Source: an uncultured Christensenellaceae bacterium (GTDB lineage Bacteria; Bacillota; Clostridia; Christensenellales; CAG-314). From it: a DNA stretch of 17,323 bases. The DNA is taken from the NCBI GenBank assembly GCA_910585195.1, contig CAJUCX010000014.1, forward strand, positions 1-17,323, read 5' to 3'. Below are positions 15,326 through 17,323 of the stretch, piece by piece. Both the position numbers and the translations under genes were made by a program. The notes beneath the pieces are model-generated. The model saw only the letters and a list, made by a program, of their open reading frames with translations. It made no database searches and had not been told where the DNA came from. Numbering within the stretch: position 1 is the first letter of the stretch; every line of letters starts with the position of its first letter.

Positions 15326-15354
15326 TTGCAATTAAATATTTTTTAATTTATAAT
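15326..15354 (+). promoter_or_regulatory. Promoter of the EEP-fold gene
   Basis: TTGCAA (15326-15331), 17 bp, TATAAT (15349-15354). With the nnrD promoter it forms a mirrored pair. The two -35 boxes lie in the inverted repeat TTGCAAT-AAGAT-ATTGCAA (15313-15331). The -10 overlaps an in-frame ATG at 15353, ruling that codon out as a start. Confidence 0.8.
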
Positions 15355-15376
15355 GATAAAAAGGCGGTGCAAGTTT

Positions 15377-16480
15377 ATGAGTATATTAAAAACAGTTGCA
15401 AAAACTCTTTTGATTATAATTGCCGTGTTGGTTATAGTAGTCGGCGGTTACGTTGCTTACGTAGCCATACAATATTACCGCATAGAAGATAACTACGCAT
15501 TAAGCATAGCAAACGGCAGTGCAGTTTCGGACAAAGTTACGATAGGTGAGAGTTACAAAATTTCCACCTACAACATCGGTTTTTGCGCGTATGCTCAAGA
15601 CTTTTCTTTCTTTATGGACAGCGGCGAGTTTTTGGACGGCAAACAGGTTACCGGCGTAAACTCCAAAGCCAAAGATATAGACACGGTAAAAACAAACCTT
15701 ACGGGTGCGGTTTCCGCAATAAAGCAACTTGACGCAGACTTTATGTTTTTTCAGGAAGTGGACGTAAACGGCGACAGAAGTCATCACGTCAACCAGTTGC
15801 AATATATTCAGGAAAATTTCTTAAACAATGCCTGCGTCTATGCGGAAAATTTTCATACGGCTTATTTGTTTTATCCGTTTAATGACCCGCACGGCAAGAC
15901 TAATGCAGGTATAGTAACCGTTTCCAACAAACAGGCGGAAAGCGCAGTGCGCAGGTCGTTTCCTGTGGACGAGAGTTTTCCAAACAAGTTTTTTGACCTT
16001 GACAGATGTTTTTCCATAACCTATCTGCCGATAGAAGGGTCGGACAAATTTTTGTGTCTCATAAACGTACATACTTCCGCATATGACGAAGGCGGCTTGA
16101 TACGCCAACAGCAAATGGCAATGTTAAATCAAGTTATGACGGCAGAAAGAGAAAGGGGCAATTACGTAATAGCAGGCGGCGACTTTAATCACGACATCGC
16201 AAACTCGGACGGTTTGTTCCCCACTGCAATGAAAAGACCGGAGTGGGTTTTCAGTCTTACCGACGACGACCTTGCGGAAGGGTTTAGGTTTGCTGCGGCT
16301 ACAAACGTCGCAACTTGCCGTTCTACGGATATTCCTTATCAAAAGGGCGTAAATTATACGGTAGTGCTTGACGGCTTTATAGTTTCCGACAACGTGCAAG
16401 TCATTGCAAACGAAAATATAGATTTGGATTTTAAGTACAGCGACCACAACCCCGCGACGATGACTTTCAAACTTAAATAA
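15377..16480 (+). CDS. Membrane-anchored endonuclease/exonuclease/phosphatase family protein
   Basis: A 367-residue protein with one N-terminal transmembrane anchor (about 9-31) and a catalytic domain that should face outside. The EEP fold motifs are in order: ISTYNIGF (N66), FFQEVD (E127), NVHTSA (H232), GGDFNHD (D269, N271), LDGFIVS (D332) and KYSDHNP (D356, H357). This is the full metal-dependent hydrolase set of the DNase I/AP endonuclease/inositol phosphatase/sphingomyelinase superfamily. The substrate may be a phosphodiester outside the cell, such as DNA or a phospholipid head group; sequence alone does not decide. The start at 15377 follows GGCGGTG by 7 nt. It has its own promoter, divergent from nnrD. 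No terminator was seen before the GNAT gene 72 bp downstream. Confidence 0.87.
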   Translation: MSILKTVAKTLLIIIAVLVIVVGGYVAYVAIQYYRIEDNYALSIANGSAVSDKVTIGESYKISTYNIGFCAYAQDFSFFMDSGEFLDGKQVTGVNSKAKDIDTVKTNLTGAVSAIKQLDADFMFFQEVDVNGDRSHHVNQLQYIQENFLNNACVYAENFHTAYLFYPFNDPHGKTNAGIVTVSNKQAESAVRRSFPVDESFPNKFFDLDRCFSITYLPIEGSDKFLCLINVHTSAYDEGGLIRQQQMAMLNQVMTAERERGNYVIAGGDFNHDIANSDGLFPTAMKRPEWVFSLTDDDLAEGFRFAAATNVATCRSTDIPYQKGVNYTVVLDGFIVSDNVQVIANENIDLDFKYSDHNPATMTFKLK

Positions 16481-16552
16481 CAATAATTTACGACAAACTA
16501 TACGCAAGCGGTAATATAAAATGAACTGTTTTTAAGACAGACGGGAAAAAAT

Positions 16553-17038
16553 ATGATAAGACAACTTACTTTGCATGATAAGGCAGAATTTTTAGCATTA
16601 AAAAAGACGGTGCTTGACGGTTTGCAGCATAAAGACTGGTTTGTGGACGTGCCCGACAACGACGTTTGGATTACTCCGCAACACGATATTTTGTACGGCA
16701 AATTCGACAGGCAAAAATTGGTTGGCGTTTCGGGAATGCTGCTTGACGAAAGTTTTTACTTCGAGTTGCGTAAAGCCTTAAATTTACCGACCGAAAAAAT
16801 TGCGGAGATGGGCGTAAGTTTGGTTTTGCCCGATTATCGCGGTCAAAACATAATGTATCAAATAAATTCCGTCGTGGAGGACAAAGCAAGAGAAATGGGC
16901 TTTGAATATATAGTAGCCACGGCGCACCCCGACAATGTAGCAAGTTGCACGTCGATAGAAAAATTGGGTTTCGAAAAGAAAAATTGCATTATGCGCAAAG
17001 GCCGTTATTTGCGCAACGTGTATTTGTTGAAGTTGTAA
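16553..17038 (+). CDS. GNAT family N-acetyltransferase
   Basis: A 161-residue protein with the GNAT fold. A central strand MGVSLVLPDYRG leads to the acetyl-CoA pyrophosphate loop RGQNIMYQI (96-104), and the C-terminal part has AHPDNVASCTSIEKLGFEKKN, typical of motif B (the Asn and Gly-Phe of SxxxxEKLGF). It should transfer an acyl group from CoA to an amine; the acceptor is unknown. The loop is a weaker match to Q/RxxGxG/A because the second glycine is replaced by Ile. A weak purine-rich site (ACGGGA) precedes the ATG. A poor promoter (TAATAT at 16512) may exist, or the gene may be read through from the upstream EEP gene. Confidence 0.85.
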   Translation: MIRQLTLHDKAEFLALKKTVLDGLQHKDWFVDVPDNDVWITPQHDILYGKFDRQKLVGVSGMLLDESFYFELRKALNLPTEKIAEMGVSLVLPDYRGQNIMYQINSVVEDKAREMGFEYIVATAHPDNVASCTSIEKLGFEKKNCIMRKGRYLRNVYLLKL

Positions 17039-17098
17039 AAAATTTTTCGATATAAATTTATGTCGTAATAAGTTTATAAAAACATACAGAACCGCAAG

Positions 17099-17133
17099 AC
17101 CCCGCCGCTGGCTTAAAGAAGTAACGGCGGGGT
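17099..17133 (+). other. G/C-rich hairpin without a U-tract
   Basis: The 9-bp perfect arms ACCCCGCCG (17099-17107) and CGGCGGGGT (17125-17133) enclose a 17-nt loop. It stands out in very A/T-rich DNA after the GNAT gene. It is followed by AAATAATATAAAA rather than T residues, so it is a poor intrinsic terminator. It may be a Rho-type or imperfect terminator, or a structured RNA element. Confidence 0.5.
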
Positions 17134-17240
17134 AAATAATATAAAAATAAGCCGTAAAGGCATAAACCCGCAATAAAACGGTGCAAAATATAGCAAGAAA
17201 AAATAGCAAAAAAGAAGGGTATAAAAAAGTCGAAAAACAG

Positions 17241-17269
17241 TTGACAGTTGAGATAAAGTATGTTAAATT
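17241..17269 (+). promoter_or_regulatory. Near-consensus promoter reading out of the window
   Basis: TTGACA (17241-17246), 17 bp, TG-T-TAAATT (-10 at 17264-17269, TGn-extended). Upstream are A-tracts resembling an UP element. A second TTGACA lies at 17307-17312, near the right edge. No reading frame starts in the 54 bases downstream. This arrangement is typical of stable-RNA operons; the gene itself is outside the window. Confidence 0.65.
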
Positions 17270-17323
17270 AAATAGGCTGTCGCGGAAGGTGGCAGTATTA
17301 AGGAGATTGACAACAGAATAAGC

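Noticed and set aside
17286..17300. T-box-like string (AAGGTGGCAGTATT)
   Set aside because: Only the first half resembles the antiterminator consensus, the CCGCG part is missing, and it lies about 15 nt after the predicted transcript start, leaving no room for stem I.

Overview
The window is a stretch of bacterial chromosome from a low-GC member of the Bacillota, most likely an uncultured anaerobic Clostridia-type organism. This rests on the A/T-rich code, AGGAGG-type ribosome binding sites, 17-bp-spaced sigma-A promoters (often with TGn-extended -10 boxes), a VanW-family wall protein, a NifU-like/GGGtGRT pair typical of anaerobes, and a short alanyl-tRNA synthetase. The lineage call is inference. 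There is no phage, transposase, CRISPR array or tRNA gene. TGA is used as a stop, so I see no sign of recoding.

Layout from the left. A structured non-coding element (1-93) is followed by a minus-strand pair: a NifU-like scaffold (1107-1799) and a GGGtGRT protein (94-1092). A plus-strand pair follows: a PHP-family phosphoesterase (2087-2926) that appears to have a leaderless mRNA, overlapped by a secreted VanW protein starting at TTG 2910. The 376-bp gap 4347-4722 carries four DnaA-box-like sites in 42 bp, an A/T-rich tract and the promoter of dnaB (4723-6213). Next are glnS (6350-7993), a two-gene zinc-ribbon unit (8039-8854 and 8857-10203), and a short alaS (10270-12057). Two terminator hairpins separate alaS from a minus-strand ferritin-like di-iron protein (12270-13526). 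GtrA (13768-14265) faces minus-strand nnrD (14399-15283). nnrD is divergent from a membrane-anchored endonuclease/exonuclease/phosphatase-fold protein (15377-16480), which is followed by a GNAT acetyltransferase (16553-17038). The right edge holds a G/C-rich hairpin and a near-consensus promoter firing out of the window, perhaps into a stable-RNA operon.

Most genes are housekeeping: replication, tRNA charging, repair of damaged NAD(P)H, envelope functions. Several have their own promoter and terminator, so this is a mosaic of short transcription units rather than one pathway. The parts with least precedent are (i) the 7-ribbon plus 3-ribbon/coiled-coil/four-TM zinc-ribbon pair, (ii) the ferritin-like protein with three evenly spaced E-x29-[E/D]-xx-H half-sites, (iii) the DnaA-box cluster before dnaB, and (iv) two unrelated genes sharing an identical 17-nt leaderless promoter/start sequence.
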